64,000 nucleotides of DNA from Coccinella septempunctata (GCF_907165205.1 NC_058193.1:3286001-3350000), one strand, 5' to 3'; positions 21,561-35,539 are shown, counted from the first letter of the stretch. Notes: a model not told the origin generated them from the sequence alone. Made by a program: numbers and translations.

Positions 21561-24500
21561 CAGCATTTTATATGATGCGACAGTTCATGGCTGTCTTTCG
21601 AATATTAATCGAGGATGTATCCTGCTTTTGTTTTCAATTTCCAGAGAAATTAGAATGAAAAAAGATCAAACCAAATACGTGCATAAAAACTATTACGATT
21701 TGTGAAATAATAAGTGACAAATGAGAATGGTATCGTCCATACCCAGTGAACTCAAGGGTGATATAAAAACAAGTTCGTTTTTCATTTCTGTCGTAATGAT
21801 ATATGTATAATGTTGTATGAACAAGTTTCAATTTTGCGTGTACGTGTACATATCATACAAAACTCACTTCTGCTGAATTTTCTCCTCTGTAAATCTACTC
21901 ACAAATGAATATTTTTGGATAGCCATTTATTGTAATAATACATGTATGAAATTAACAAGCGCAGTTTCTCATCAAAAGAGTAATAGAAAAATTAACATTG
22001 TCATAGCAGTATCTGAAATGAAATAATCGTTTTGGAATTGAGAAAGAGTTGAAGATGGGAAGCTAAACTTGAATTTTATAGATATGTTGAGTGTTAGATA
22101 GAAATTAAGGACTGGAAAACTATCATAAATTGAAATAACATTATAATTGAGAAGTCTGTGACTAATAATTGAGGGGAACTGTCGCTTGTTGTCAATTTTC
22201 CTTAAAAATTAATAGAATCATAACCTCCAGAACCAATCAAATTTCAAAAGAATATCAATAACAGACACTTTTCTGAATATAATTAGATGAGATTCGATAG
22301 TAACCAAAATGTAGAAATATATACATACATACCTACAATTTTGTTAGTTCAACATCACTCCTATTAATATCTAAGGATTTTTGTAAAAACAAATGATATA
22401 GTGTTGCAATATGATGAAGTTTCATAAATTTTGACTTCTATTGATCAACGATAACATACTGATGGAAAATTTACAGCATACAGACTAGAATTGAATTCTG
22501 GAAAAAGTGAATTTTTAATTATATTGAAATTTGCAGACAGTAAACTTCATCTTAATTTATAAAATACTAAGTATTACGTAATGTGAACCTGAGTTCAAAC
22601 TAGTATCATCCAAGAATGTATAGAATATTGCTATATCTTCTTGAATATCGCCATATTGTTAGGCTAAGGTCGAAAATATTGAAATGATTGTGGAGAAAAA
22701 TCATTTCATTCCTGTCAGTTCATAAAACCATGTATCAGAATGAGAAAGGGCTAATCAGGCACTTTCATTCTTAATATTTCTGCACATGCTCAGAAGTCGA
22801 TTCCTTCCATAGGCTAGCTTCAATTTCAAAGCCCCATTATCGACATTGAATATAAGAGATATGTATATGATGATGCTACCCTTTGGAAAAATATAGAAGC
22901 TAGAACAGGTAACTGTCATCAGAATATTATAACACAAAAAATTCTGATAACACACCGAGTTCTTATCTTCAGTGATCTTCAAATTTCGATTGGAATTTAT
23001 TCTGGGAGGATTCTGCATTTCTTAATAAACTTTTTATTTATTTTCAATTCATTGTCAGGCAACAATTTTTTCTAGTTAATTTGCTCCTGCAAATTAGTGC
23101 AAGAATTTACGCAAGAGCAAATCGTCGATTTCATTTTTAATTCATTTTGTTTCAGAGATTGGGAGTGGAAACCCTAAAAAGTTTATTAAGAAATCTTCAA
23201 ATTTGGTAATAGAAGTTCATAGTTTTTGATTCATCTCAAATCAGCCTCAACTGAGCCTCATAACGCTCATCTGCCTTAATTTTGAAGAAGCTTCCCTATC
23301 ATCTTTTCATTACAAAGACGCTTTTCCGAAATATGTCATGTACTAAATTCAATTTGAACCCATCAGCAAATTTTGACAAAACTATCTCAAATTTATTGGA
23401 TTTCGTAGGTCTTGAAGAAGATTTAGCTTGAATCTTCTTCATATTCGACCATTAGAATCATCCCCTGAAATATATGGACATTTAATCCGGAAACGAAAAT
23501 ATCCATATGAAGAACAATACGATTATCAACAAGTGAAAAAGTAAAAAACACTTTTATGACGATTGGAATCGATGCACTGCGCCGGCGGAATCTTTCTTTC
23601 AACATTTGGCTTTACTTACTAACTTTAAGTCACACTCAGTGAAAAGTATAAAATATACCTCGAAGCAGGAAAAAGACGTTAGAATTCTTTTTGTGTGTTT
23701 CGATTGATAAACCGAATTTTTGATCATTTTCGATCTGTTTCATTCAATAATAAATTCAAATCACTTCATTAATCCGGACGCCTCAATAATCTGGGCATGT
23801 CCCAGAACATCTGCCCGGAAGATTGGAGTTATAAGTACTGTACCTAATTTATTTCTATTATTGAAATAACAGAAATATCTCGTGAATTTTTGAAACCAGA
23901 TATTGAGCTGGCTCTTGACTCGATTCTCGAACGAGCGGAGTGATGATGAAGACATGTATAATATCTATTTTTGATGAAAAGTTTTTTGTGGCTATTGGGA
24001 CAATATAGTAGAACTCATTTACTGTTATACTCTCTTATCGATTGATTATCCATTTAAACAAAAAATTATACTATAAATTCATATTTAGTAAGTGATATTA
24101 ATTTTAGTGAGACAATAATTTCTACGGTTGGCCCAAGAGGTTTATTTCCTGATTAGAGCTAAATCGAACACGAAAATTATCTCTCATCCAATTCTGCCTT
24201 CTTATATAGGAAATTTTTCTTCATAAGATAGAACGAAACTTGCTACCAAGGTCCTCGACGATAATTGGGAACATGATTGGGTATTTTTCAAGGTATACTC
24301 GGCCATATCAAAAGGAAAATCCGGATAATCCAGGCTCAGCACCTACGAAATCTCTCCTAATTATGTCAGTCACGATGGGGGGAAATTCGTTCGAATGTTG
24401 AGAAATTGGGGATTTCATTTTATTCATACAGTGACATAGAAATCTTGACGAATCTCAACTCATGAAGGATATTATTAGTGTACATCATTAAATAATCATC

Positions 24501-24880
24501 TTCGCTGTTCAGTTCTGTTCTAAATTTATTATTTTTTCGATTTAGAAAATGTGCCATAAATTGTTTATTTTCGGTAATATCTGAAAGTGATAAAAACTTT
24601 CTACGGGCAATTCTTCACTTGGAATACGACACTTTATTAAACTCTTTTTCATAGCATTTACAGAGGGGTGGAAAAAATAACTTCTTTATTTCCAACATGA
24701 ATGGGGCTGATTAAGAACAAAGAGTCAGAGATATTTATCACATTATGTTATTGAATACAGTGAATTCTGTCAGAAAAAAATGTCTAGTTTGTTTAGAGAA
24801 TAATGGTACTCAATTTGAGAAATTTTCATGGTTTATACTCGGTTAGGCATTTGGTGTCACCTATTTTCAAAAATCTGTTA
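21561..24880. other. Long stretch without recognisable genes
   Basis: About 3.3 kb of AT-rich DNA. ORFs are short and lack known motifs on both strands. Could contain host intergenic or intronic sequence or very old repeats; I cannot support any feature. Confidence 0.5.
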
Positions 24881-24904
24881 TAAGTGCGAAAAACATTTTA
24901 TTGA

Positions 24905-25480
24905 AACAAAATTATGAAAAAAAACAATATTAATATGTGCAAATTATGTTTTGAACATAACATCCTTCAAATGGCTTCCTTGATTATCTACACATTTTTC
25001 CAATCGATATCTAAAATTTTGCATAACTCCTTCCAACAATTCTGCTCCAATATTATTTTTTTAAAAATACGCATTTTCAGTTCTTGGATGGTAATGGGAC
25101 GCCTTTCATGAACCTTTTCCTTTAGATATCCCCAGAGAAAAAAATCAGGAGCCATCAAATCGGGGGAACTAGCTGGCCATGTTATGTTACCAAATTTTTA
25201 TATCAAGCGACTTCCTTGATGCAGATCGATTCGAACTTCTTATCACAGCTTGTCTTACCCGTTCAATATTTTCGGGTGTTCTGACTGTACGTATACCTCT
25301 ACGAAAATTTGATGAAACCATCTCCAACCATCAAAATCTCTTACCCACCTCATTATGGTTTGGCGTATTGGAATTCTTCCATGTCTTTCCACATTAAATT
25401 CGCGACGAAAATTTCTTTGCACTTGCACAACTGAATTACTTAATATGAATTATTTTGCGACGTTGATTGATCAGAAATTT
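24905..25480 (-). pseudogene. mariner-type transposase, internally deleted
   Basis: From 25480 downwards the minus strand gives VQRNFRREFNVERHGRIP, then MRWVRDF and VQSEHPKILNG, the N-terminal helix-turn-helix (DUF4817-type) and the 'VRTPENI..V' linker. It then jumps to WPASSPDLMAPDFFLWGY and LKEKVHERRPITIQELK, the C-terminal block after the catalytic core. The central DDE region between is lost. Frame shifts occur as well. Confidence 0.7.
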
Positions 25481-25856
25481 CTCCATGACAAATTAAATTG
25501 CAACGATTGACAAATAGGAATGTGTCACTTCAATTGTCAAAAACAAATTATTATTTCCACAACTACTATGAGAAGTAGATGAAACCAGATGCCTAACCTT
25601 GTACTCGTATTATTCAAATGTGGACTGATTGCCTCGTGCTTCCCCATTTCACTCTCCTATTCCTCTCAATCCCTGATCGAATGTAGTCTGATTTTTGTTT
25701 GTTATGTATCACTAGCTTCAGTTCTTGTCACATCTTGTATCTTTTTCAGAATAATTAGTGTGGACTGGAAGATATCGCTTAGTGATATGCCCTTTTGCAC
25801 TACTAAATGTAACCAACTTTGTATGACATTGTTATGGCAATAGAGTATTATTCTTA
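25481..25856. other. No gene recognised
   Basis: Short spacer between a mariner-type remnant and R4-like copy 2; the ORFs here are not supported by any domain. Confidence 0.4.
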
Positions 25857-26172
25857 TGATTTTAGCCTTGCGGCTTTCATACTCGTCTCCAGAGGAACTT
25901 TCACTTATCTCAGATATCTCAGATATCAAAAGGATTAAGCTCTGTTGGAGCCCTTTCCAGGTTTTTGGGCTCGTGGTGGTGGTCGGGTCCGGGTCAATCC
26001 TCGGCTCCCTGCCGCCGGTTGGATTCGTGATCCACCCGCACTTCCTGTCGAAGCAGACGGTGTTTCTCTAGATATCTGTTTTTGAAATTTTTTCGGTGTG
26101 TCTATCTAGAAGATTGTTATTATTTGGAATCGCCATATAGATGAATACTGCTCTGTCCTCATCCTTATTGAT
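25857..26172 (-). mobile_element. R4-like LINE copy 2, 5' truncated with internal deletion
   Basis: It matches the 3' end of the 4.44-7.89 kb element from CTTGCGGCTTTC onwards. After the TTCCTGTCG.AGCAGACGG region about 205 bp are missing relative to copy 1; similarity resumes at TTTTTTCGGTGTGTCTATCT and ends near 26172, exactly where copy 3 starts. It codes only for parts of the nuclease C-terminus. Confidence 0.75.
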
Positions 26173-27272
26173 GATTATGACATTAGCCTTGCGGCTTTCA
26201 CACTCCTCTCCAGAGGAAAATTCACTTCACGAATGACAGATATATCAGATATCAAAAGGATTGAGCTCTGGTGGAGCCCTTTCAAGGTTTTCGGGCTCGT
26301 GGTGGTGGTCGGGTCCGGGTCGATCCTCGACTCCCTGCCGCCGGTTGGATTCCTGCTCCACCCTTACTTCCTGTCAAGGCAGACGGTGTTCCTCTGAATT
26401 TCCCATGTACTTGAGTACAGTTCTCGTCGTTCCCAGCAGTACTGCCTTCTGCATGTCTCTATAGATATTTTCGTCCAACTAAAGTTTCCTCAAGTAGTTT
26501 CTTCGGTATCAGGCCTGTAGATGATATGACAATAGGGATGGTCTTGACATCTTTCAGCTTTCACTGTCTCCTGGTTTGTTTCTCGAGATCCCTGTACTTT
26601 GAAATTTTTTCCGTGTGCCTATCTAAAAGATTGATAATATTTGGAATCGCCACATCGATTAATAGTGCTCTGTCCTTATCCTTATCGAGCAATATGAGGT
26701 CTGGTCTATTGTGGGTTATTTTCCGGTCGGTGAGAACCATGCGATCCCATTAAAACTTGTGATGATCATTTTACAATACAGCATCCGGATGGTAATTGTA
26801 ATAAGGTACCTTTTTCGAACTTAGAAGTTGGTGTTTTTGTGCCAATTCTTTGTGAAGAATCTTGGCAACGGCATCATGTCCATTTTTGTACTCCGTGCCC
26901 GCGAACTTCTGACATCCCCCAGTGATGTGCTGGATAGTTTCATGAGTCGCACAGCCATAACGACAGCTATCATCCGCCACTGAGGCATCCTTGGCGATAT
27001 ATTTCATGTAGTTCCTTGTTGTAATCACCTGATCCTGGATGGCGAGCATGAAGCCATCTGTCTCAGGAAACAACCTTCCGGAAGTTAACCAGTAGTTCGA
27101 AGCAGATATGTCGACGTAATCATGGTTGACCTCGTTCTGGTGCCTCCCATGCAAAGATTTGCCAATCAGTTTCTGCATTTTACTTTCTGCAGAGTGTTAG
27201 ACGGTTTCCAAGTGGTCCTGCTGTAGCTTTAATGGTTTAGAACTATCAGCGACACAACTTACTTGATGGAGT
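26173..27272 (-). mobile_element. R4-like LINE copy 3, 5' truncated
   Basis: Same orientation as copy 2 and directly next to it. It keeps the C-terminal region of the polyprotein: an open stretch 27178-26771 starting MQKLIGKSLHGRHQ, with the CCHC knuckle and the lead into the nuclease. Small deletions near 26485 and stops interrupt the nuclease. Similarity to copy 1 ends near 27272, followed by an unrelated LINE. This copy supplies the lysine codon that is TAA in copy 1. Confidence 0.8.
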
Positions 27273-27274
27273 TC

Positions 27275-27740
27275 GCCTTCTTGACAATGTTCGTAATGAT
27301 ATCCAAAAGGGGTCATCCCAAATTATCACTCCAAGGTTACAGAACTCGGATGCTGGAGAAACTAGAACACCGTTCAGAAAGTAGCAGGTTTTTGGATTTG
27401 TTCTTCCAAGATGAAGAACTTTACACTTGCTTATATTCAAAGGAAGTAGCCATGCAACAGACCAGTCGTATACACGAGCAGGCAGCCGAACAGAAGAGAA
27501 AAAGGTGTACAGAATCTTAGCCATTGGCAGAGAGAGAGAGAGAGAGAGAGAAGCTGCACAGGACTTGAGTAGTCTCAAAGGTACATCATCATCACCAGGA
27601 GAGGTGGATAAATTAAAGGAATCCAGAACGGAATGTACGTCCTCGACCTCAACATTTATGCTCTCGATAGAATCGGCAGTACGGAGAGAAGAAATAGGCG
27701 GTCAAGGGTGAAGGTGCTAGCGAAATGATGAGCAGAAACA
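27275..27740 (-). pseudogene. LINE ORF2 fragment (RT C-terminal side)
   Basis: The minus strand starts near 27740 with CADVSAHHFASTFTLDR, the pre-RT region. It then jumps to VYDWSVAWLLPLNISKCKVL and SEFCNLGVII, the region after the YADD site ('W.L.LN..KC.V...G' and 'DLGV'). The RT catalytic core between is missing. A (GA)n microsatellite lies at 27530-27551. Belongs to a family different from R4-like. Confidence 0.65.
27530..27551 (+). repeat. (GA)n microsatellite
   Basis: Eleven GA units in a row inside the LINE fragment. Confidence 0.9.
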
Positions 27741-27744
27741 TCGG

Positions 27745-28282
27745 CACACTCCTAATTATCAGTACATTGAACACCTTAAGAGTTCCTCACTGGAGGGATA
27801 GAGGGTGGATCTGCTAAATTTGTAGAATCTCTATGTTGAGAGAAGCTTTACGAAATATTTTGAAAAGAGGTTGTGAATGCATTGAGCAGACTGGGAACAC
27901 TTTGAACAGCTTTGGATTTGCATGCCTAAGTATACGTGCCATAATAGGTACAATCGAATATTAAATAAAAATGTACCTGAATACCTTCCTGCATATTTCA
28001 TTTATAATTCATTTGTTAGTTAACGAAAGTGTATTGAAGGTGTATAAATCCAAAAGTTTTACAATTAATTAGCCACTTCTATTTTTTCCAACATTTCACA
28101 TTGTTTCGATCTACAAAGTACGTATTAAAATGGAATACGCAATCATGAAGTACCTTCGGCCTTGTTCAGTATCAGTATCTTTTACAAGGAGTATCGTAGG
28201 CCCTAAAACGTTAGTTTATTTGCTATCGTTTGTATGTCCTCTACCCACAGTTGAGCTAAGTACAAGGTGGACAAAAGTAGTG
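27745..28282. other. No gene recognised
   Basis: Spacer between two LINE fragments; nothing supportable. Confidence 0.45.
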
Positions 28283-29610
28283 ATTTTATTTATTTTATTT
28301 ATTTTATTTATTTTTTATTTATACATAAGCAAATAAACAGGCATACGCCCACTACAGTATTCAAAACAAATAACAAACATTGTACCCAGAAAAAGCAGAT
28401 TAAAAATAAAAAAAAGTTCAAAAGAAATCTCTACCGTTCAACAACATTAACAGTATATCATAAATATTATCATTAATACCTATATTTTCTTAAAAAAAAA
28501 ACAAAAACAAGAAACAAATTCTTTTTCTTTCTTTTCCCCTTTTTGAGATCAGGGAACAGCCAGTCCAAAAATCACCCTCAACTTTTTTCTGAATGCAAGG
28601 CAACTGTCGACAGAAAAAATATCGACCGTATTACCAATATCATTACACGACTGAAGCATTCTTCCCAAAGGGGAATATTTGGCACTGTTAGTACGTCTCA
28701 AGGGCAGATAAAGAGTCTCAACATGTCTGAGCTGTCGCGGAGGTATATGGAAATTTATTCGCTCAATGATATCTGGAGCCTCTTAGAGACCCTTCATAAG
28801 TTTATAGATGAACATAATGTCGCCTATCTTCCTCCGATCTTCAAGAGTTAGTAGATTGAAGTGACACAATCGGAGCATGCAGTTACGTGGATTTCCGGAT
28901 GTTAAGTGAAATCCTGTTTTGAAACCGAGGAATCTGAGAAATCTTTTCTGTACCTTCTCCATCCTCTCAACGTAGGTGGTGTAATGAGGGGTCCATATTG
29001 GAGAAGCGAAATTGAGTCTGCTTAAGACGAAAGCATTGTACAATGAAAGTAATGCCCTCCGATCAGTGAAACTCTGACACTGTCTTGTGATGAACCCTAC
29101 CATTTTAATAGAAGATCTCACTACATTATTAATGTGTTCATCGAACAGGAGCTTACAGTCGAGAATGACACCAAGGTCCTTTATCTTACTAGTTCTGGTA
29201 AGAGTGAAATCATCAATCTCATATGGGTGGAAGAGAAAATTCCTATTGCGTGTGGAAGATATTACATGGCATTTTTGGAGATTGAGGAATAGATCATTTG
29301 CAGCACAAAAATCAGCAAATCTGAGTATATCCTGCTGGAGAAGAATGCAATCTTCAATACAACAGATCTGTGAGAAAAACTTGAGGTCATCAGCGAAAAG
29401 CAAAAACATGCATGACTTAAATGATTTGAAAATTTTATTGATGTAAGCGAGGAATAGGAGAGGACCAAGATGGGAGCCCTGGGGAACCCCAGACAGAGAA
29501 TAAAACATTCTTGACGAGAACCCCTCTATGGAGACATATTGTACTCGATCTCTGAGATAGGATTCAAACCATTTTAACAAAGTGCCACACACTTGATACC
29601 TGAACTACAA
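28283..29610 (-). mobile_element. jockey-like LINE, 5' truncated, with (AAAT)n tail
   Basis: Minus-strand LINE. The 3' end is an AAATAAAATAAATAAA-type run at 28283-28325, and the coding part ends at 28549. The 5' boundary is near 29610, inside the RT domain. Confidence 0.75.
28549..29592 (-). pseudogene. jockey-like LINE reverse transcriptase (C-terminal two thirds)
   Basis: Open from 29592 to 28783. RT blocks in order: FESYLRDRVQYV, SGVPQGSHLGPLLF, the active-site FADD (usually YADD) in LLFADDLKFF, LNLQKCHVIS and KIKDLGVILD, then the thumb/post-RT region with YNAFVLSRLNFASPIW. A stop at 28783-28785 interrupts the last part, but the frame continues to a natural-looking end at 28549-28551. 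Only one stop in ~345 codons, so this copy is rather young. Synthesises cDNA by target-primed reverse transcription in intact relatives. Confidence 0.8.
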
Positions 29611-30239
29611 CTCTTTAACCCAACGAGATAGAGGAAAATGAATTTACCATTCATGTCGTCTTTTTTTGAGAAACTAATAATGCCATCAACCGCATTCCTT
29701 TATCTTCTTTTGTTTTTGAGTTATAAGCCAAAATGTAAATTTGGGCGATTTCAACTTTGGTCACTAACTCCGTTTCTGTTTGTGCTAGGATGTTGAAATG
29801 AAGACATTATACAGACACTTTTTTGATAGCAATCCAGTGACGTACTATGATTTTCTTCTACAGGTTCATTTGCTGAGCTCAAACAGAAATTTGTGTTTTT
29901 TCCTATGAAAACAGTAGCACAAAATGACTGTTGTCCATTCGTCAGTACGGCCGGTGCACCGTCTTCCCTCATTCCCGATTTTCTAATTCCCGATTGTCTA
30001 ACTCATTGCTCATTCGTTGTCGATGTATCGGGGTGTACACGTGTCATTATATATGAAAAAATTAACATACTCTAGGTAAGATTATATTTGCAGCTTTTTA
30101 TTTAGGTATGAAGGTATGGATGAACTTAGGAGAAAGCACAAGGGGATACGAAAGAAAATTGAGCACGCTAAAATTGAAATGGAACTCCCATCTATAGTTC
30201 TTCTAAAATAGGAAAAGAAGTTGGAAAAATATGAGATAT

Positions 30240-31485
30240 TCCGCTATTGTACGCATCAAATATTAAACGTCGACGAAACTTAGCTTTTCGGTGTATCAAG
30301 AATTCCTAAAGTCATTGGCCGAAAGGGAAAACGTCAGATTGCTGCCATTACATCGGCTGAGAGAGGTTCGCTAGTGACTGTGGTTGCAGCAATGAGTGCA
30401 GGAGGACAATTTGTTCCCCCAAGGTTGGTCTTCATGAGAAAAATAGAAACGATCCGCTTATGCGCGGAGCACCGGCTGGAAGTATTTATGCAGCACATCC
30501 AAGTGGCTAGATCCAGCAAAATTTATTCATTTAAACATTTTCTTCAGTTTGTAAAGCTAACTGAGGAGTTACCTGTGTTGCTTATAGTAGATGGACATTA
30601 AAGTCACACTAGAAATTTGGACATGATAAACTTGGCAAGGGAAAATAATGTCTACATCAAATCACTCCCTCCTCACTCGACACATAATCTCCAACTCCTT
30701 GACAAAACGTTCGTGGGACCACTAAAAGTGTACTATAGTGAATAGATTAGAACTTGGATCCGGCTCAATAACAGAGCCTCATCACAATTTGATCTAGCAG
30801 AATTATTGGGTAAAGCTGTTCTGAAATGCCAGACGGCAGGAATAGCTACAAATGGATTTAAAGTAACCGGAATATGGCCAATAAATAAGGACATTTTCAC
30901 AGATGCTGATTTCATTACTGAAAAAACTGAAGCTGAAATAACCTGTAACTCAACTGAAACTCAGCTGGAAGAACCCACATGTTACCTTTCCAAAACTGTT
31001 CTATCAGAAGGTATATCAATTCGTTCAGAAGACCCAGATCCACTATTAAGGGTCACAAGTGCTCCATCAACTGTGTTATTAGAAGACTGGACTCTGCGTG
31101 AGCCCATTCGTTCATAAGGAAATCAAAAGAAGGAAACGAGAAGAGGAAAGTATTTTAAGATGAATCAAATTAAAATGAAAAGACAAAGGGAAAGGGAAAG
31201 CGAAAATTACGAGAAATTGCGAGAAACCCAAAGTAAAAGCAAATATCAGATCCAGCTCAGATGAAGAAGAGGAATATGAATTTTTGCCTGCTGACGATGA
31301 CCTTGACCAAGACCAGATCGGCGAGTACACTGCTGGCAGTAATGATGCTACATGTCTATTTTGCGAAACACGATTTCCAGATGATACCAGAGGAGAAACC
31401 TATGTGTTTAATGTGCATTCTCTGGGCACATGAACAATGTTCAGGAGCAGAAAAAGGCAATTGCGTTTGTGATTTTCGTCAGTAA
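30240..31485 (+). pseudogene. pogo/Tigger-like DDE transposase, decayed
   Basis: The catalytic blocks are visible: ILNVDET (first D, ~30272), LLIVDGH (second D, ~30590) and HSTHNLQLLDKTF (third D, ~30700), the DDD arrangement of pogo-type enzymes. Then come GIATNGFKVTGIWPIN and, near 31430, a cysteine-rich tail with LWAHEQCSGAEKGNCVCDF. Breaks: TAG at 30281-30283, a frame change near 30440-30530, a stop after the second D, another near 30746, and a frame change in the tail. The N-terminal DNA-binding domains are not seen. No TIRs were located with confidence. Confidence 0.75.
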
Positions 31486-31499
31486 TTTAGTTAGTTTTT

Positions 31500-34400
31500 T
31501 TTTTTTCAGAAACATGTTTATTTTTACTCAGACATTTATTTTTGCTATTTCATTTTGTATTTTTTTATTGTGGCAAGAAAATTTGAATATTTTTTTGGGG
31601 GCCCATATTTCGTACCGTTTTCAAAAAAAGTGTCCCTGTTTATATATTTCTCTTCAAAAATAAAAAACTTTATTTAAAAAAGAACAGGATCCGCAGTTTT
31701 GTTACTGAGTTATATATAGATGATTTTAGACATTGTTAAAAAAAATTATAGTAAGTGACGAACTTACTATTAAGTAAGTAAGTAACAAATTTGGGCCCAT
31801 ATTCGGACCACTTCCTCTAATATTTGAAAATTGTATGCGATGGTAATCATTAGTTCGATAAGATATGTAGTGTGTTTCAAAATTGTAAGGTGCCTCTTTG
31901 CTTTGCAGGTAGACTTTCTCAACATACAGGGAGAATCAGACGTTGGAACATTTCGAGAACCCCTGGCAAGCAAGCTCGGGTTCATCGAGAGTTGAGGTGG
32001 TTGCGCTCGAAAATAAAGGGTAGAAAGTTTAGTGGTCAGGATTGAAAGGAAAGCCAGTAGATTTTTGATTGAAACCCGGTCATTTTATGGTTAAGATGGC
32101 CAAAAACTCACACTTCAGGCAGATCCTACTTCCAGCTTCGAAAAATAGTTCCTAGTAGTAATACTGGCACAGCAAGAATCTCTTGTCGGCATAGAGAAAC
32201 AAACCGTTTTCCCCCTTTATACCGAATTAATACATTTTCTTTGTAAAAAACAACATCGAATGCAAAGAGACACTCTTTCTTTGTTTTGAAAAACTACGGT
32301 GCCGGTGAATCGAAAATACAAAGCTCATATTCTGAATGTGGAGTTTCTATCAGACGAATCGTGAAATCTCTTATTCCAGAAAATAAATATAAAGGTAGAT
32401 TGAACATAACTTGATTTTGATCAAGGCAATGTTATTCTTTCGTGTTTATTAGTTGTTAGCTTTTAAATAAAAAACCACAGAAATATTCTTCAGTAGGTCT
32501 TACCATATTACAAGAATAATTAGGTCCATTTCGCCTGCAACTGTTAATTGTTCTTTCTCAAAAAGACAATGACTAATTTCTCGATACCTGGAGAAATAAT
32601 ATTAGGTAATATTATTAAAAACGGAAGATACCTGGATTATACTCATTCAAGCTAATAACTAATTGTGTGGCACTTCACCCAAAGCATCCAAGTATCTATA
32701 TCATGTGATTTGAGAGACTTTCTGAAAATTCCATACCTTTGTAACGGGTCAATTGCATACCCATCATGATGCCCCCTTCTTCTGAGCGATAGTTTATGGG
32801 ATCTTCCCTAATTTACAGGGGTACCGACGGGTCGTATGTTCTAGTGTAGAAGAGAAGTAAAAGTAGGTATTGAAGAATATTTCCTATTCAAGAGTTTTCG
32901 ACAAAAAAATTTGAAAATTATCAAGGGTAATTCCAATGTCCAGAAATTTGAAACGTTCAATTTATCGATTCCTACCGATAAATTGACTACAATTCTGAAA
33001 CCAGACTTTAATTCTTGCCCAGATTTCTTTTAGTCCTTATAACATATTTCTGAAATGTTGGCTTCAGTTAGTCGAATAACAAATATCCATTTTTCCCCAA
33101 AGCTCTTTTCACTTTATTGTTCGTTTTGAAAGTTGCACTACATGTTATCGTTCTCATTCTTTTTAGGCGTGGTGATTCAGAAAGAACGCCGTATTCAAAA
33201 AAAATATAAATTCAATTCAATTTCATGAAAAAAGCGAAAACTTCAGACCATTTCGTTCAGAATATCTTGAGGGTTTAATCGTAGAAAACATTGGATATCA
33301 CATATCGACGGATTTACGCCAAAACGACATGAACTTCAAAAATTCATATTTGAGATATTGTTATCACAAAGAGAATTTCAAAGCCCATGTACTGGTGGAA
33401 AGGTTAAGCGACAAAAAATGTAGTGAATAGATATTCAAGATTATCAGTTTGCATAAACGCCATATGATAGCGCGTAAGTTGGCAGGGTATAAACACCAGT
33501 ACCTACCAAGTGAACTCTCATAAGGACATCACGACATATTACAACTATAAGTAAAAAAAAATACACTCTTTATGATATGGCTCCCCTTCTCAGATGCTGA
33601 ACTTTTCGTATGCAATATTTTGTTTGTTTTCATCTTCAAAATCTTAATTGATTAGGTCAATTTGGTATTTCGTTCCAATATATTTCCTATGATCGTCATT
33701 TGCCACCCTTAATTGATTAATTGCCGGTATAACATAATCCTGCGTTTTTTATTAATCACCCTTGAATTACTCGAAGAGTATATATTGTTATTTTGCTGAA
33801 GATTGACGAATCTGGTTGAATCTTTTATTAGAACCGTGTATAGCTAATGGATGTTCATTTTTATTCTGTTCTTTCATCTTTCAGTTGTGTTGACGTTGGA
33901 GTAACAGAAACTGATGGGGACGTGACAAATGGTTCATTTTTATTTATCCATTCTGAATAGCGAGCGATTGTATCAGTTTACTAAGTAGCATTTGTTTGTA
34001 TCTTTTATGTCGTATATTCTTACTTTCACATACCTTATCTCATCGAGGAGAAGGTTTTTTGACGAAATTTGATGCTTAATTTCAATATCTTTTTATGATT
34101 CGTCAGTACCTTTTTACGTCGCTACGTAAACGTAATGAATATGGAAGCTAACGTGTATATAAAGCAGCAAGATTTTATGTTTACAGAAATCGATAGTTTG
34201 TATATTTTCTCGATAATATTAACATTAAGTTTAAGAGTTTGACAATATGTCGGCAAGCCAAGATAGTGAATACCATTAACCTGCAAATATGATGAATTTT
34301 CGGTGAGATAACGTGTAATGCGATTTAAATGTGGTGAACACGTTGAATCATTGTGCAATATCTACCTTTAGTATCTGAAAATTATCATGGCTCGTTCATA

Positions 34401-35530
34401 GCATAATTTAGTTCATTCAAACCTGTGTGATTCACGAAGACTGATCGTTTGAATATTTCAAAGAAAGACTGTAGATAAACACTTGAAATCTTTAAATTTT
34501 ATAGTTACGCTTTGTGTAGAGAGATGAATTCGTTTGAAAAATTTGAGATTCTTTCGACTTTCAGTTTCATCGGAAATGATACCAACCTAAATTTTTTGTA
34601 TGTTACACCCAGTTTTTCTGAACTTTGGTTTCGAAATACTCAGCCCTGGTAAATGAATGATTTTTGATACCATGACTTATTTTGAAGAGTTCTATTACCT
34701 CTCAACAAGAAGCCTCACCTTTGAGAACAACCTGTATAGACTTGTAAACTAATTATTTTTTCTAATATGAAAATCATTCCCTCACCTTCTCAACCATTCC
34801 ATCTTTTTTTTTAATTCGGTTTCTTATGAAATGAGGAAGAAAAATATGGAAGACCATTTCTCTTCACATATCTCTTAGACAAGCTTTGGATTCTAGCTCT
34901 GAAAAAAGATTTTCTGAACAAAAAATTTCCAGAAGCAATCCAAACTGAAATTTCATAGTTTCATGAGAAGAACCCATGAAGATTCAACTTGAATCTCCGG
35001 AATGAAATGAGTGTCTTTTCTGAGTTATAGGATGCTTCAATCGAAAACTTCCGAGTTGTTTTTACCCAAACTCATTATCACCATATTTCGTAGTATAGGT
35101 ACTAAGTAGTGTGTAGTTATGAATAGTATACATTTATAGTAGGTACTTACATATATAGGTACTCTCGTATATATTATAGTAACTATATTACTTAATAGTG
35201 TGAAATAAACTACTATCAGTTGCCTATGAAAAAGGCAAAGTATTGTTTAAACCATCGCAAATTCTACGAACTTGGCGACATTCCACTTTTATCACAATTT
35301 TCCGATTCCTCAATAGGTACTTTCAACTTCTTTCATATTCCTTCCACAGGTAAGGTTATTAATTTTCGAGATATTTCAACTGATGAGCTTTCCGGGTAAT
35401 TGGATTGCATTTTTTACGCAAATGGAAGTCCATATGCGTATCAACAAGAAATATCATGTTATCTATTGAAATCGGATTTGGGTTTCATTTGCGTAAAGGC
35501 GTAAAGGACATAATCCAATTATACGATAGC
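31500..35530. other. Long stretch without recognisable genes
   Basis: About 4 kb of AT-rich DNA. A run of short imperfect palindromes lies near 35095-35215 (TAGTA/TACTA-rich). ORFs such as 34122-34358 lack any domain. Nothing else can be supported. Confidence 0.5.
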
Positions 35531-35539
35531 TGTGAGTAA

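Noticed and set aside
21561..24880. Search for host exons
   Set aside because: No frame longer than ~90 codons with protein-like composition; nothing could be supported.
34122..34358. 78-codon minus-strand frame
   Set aside because: No recognisable domain, AT-rich composition and no supporting context.
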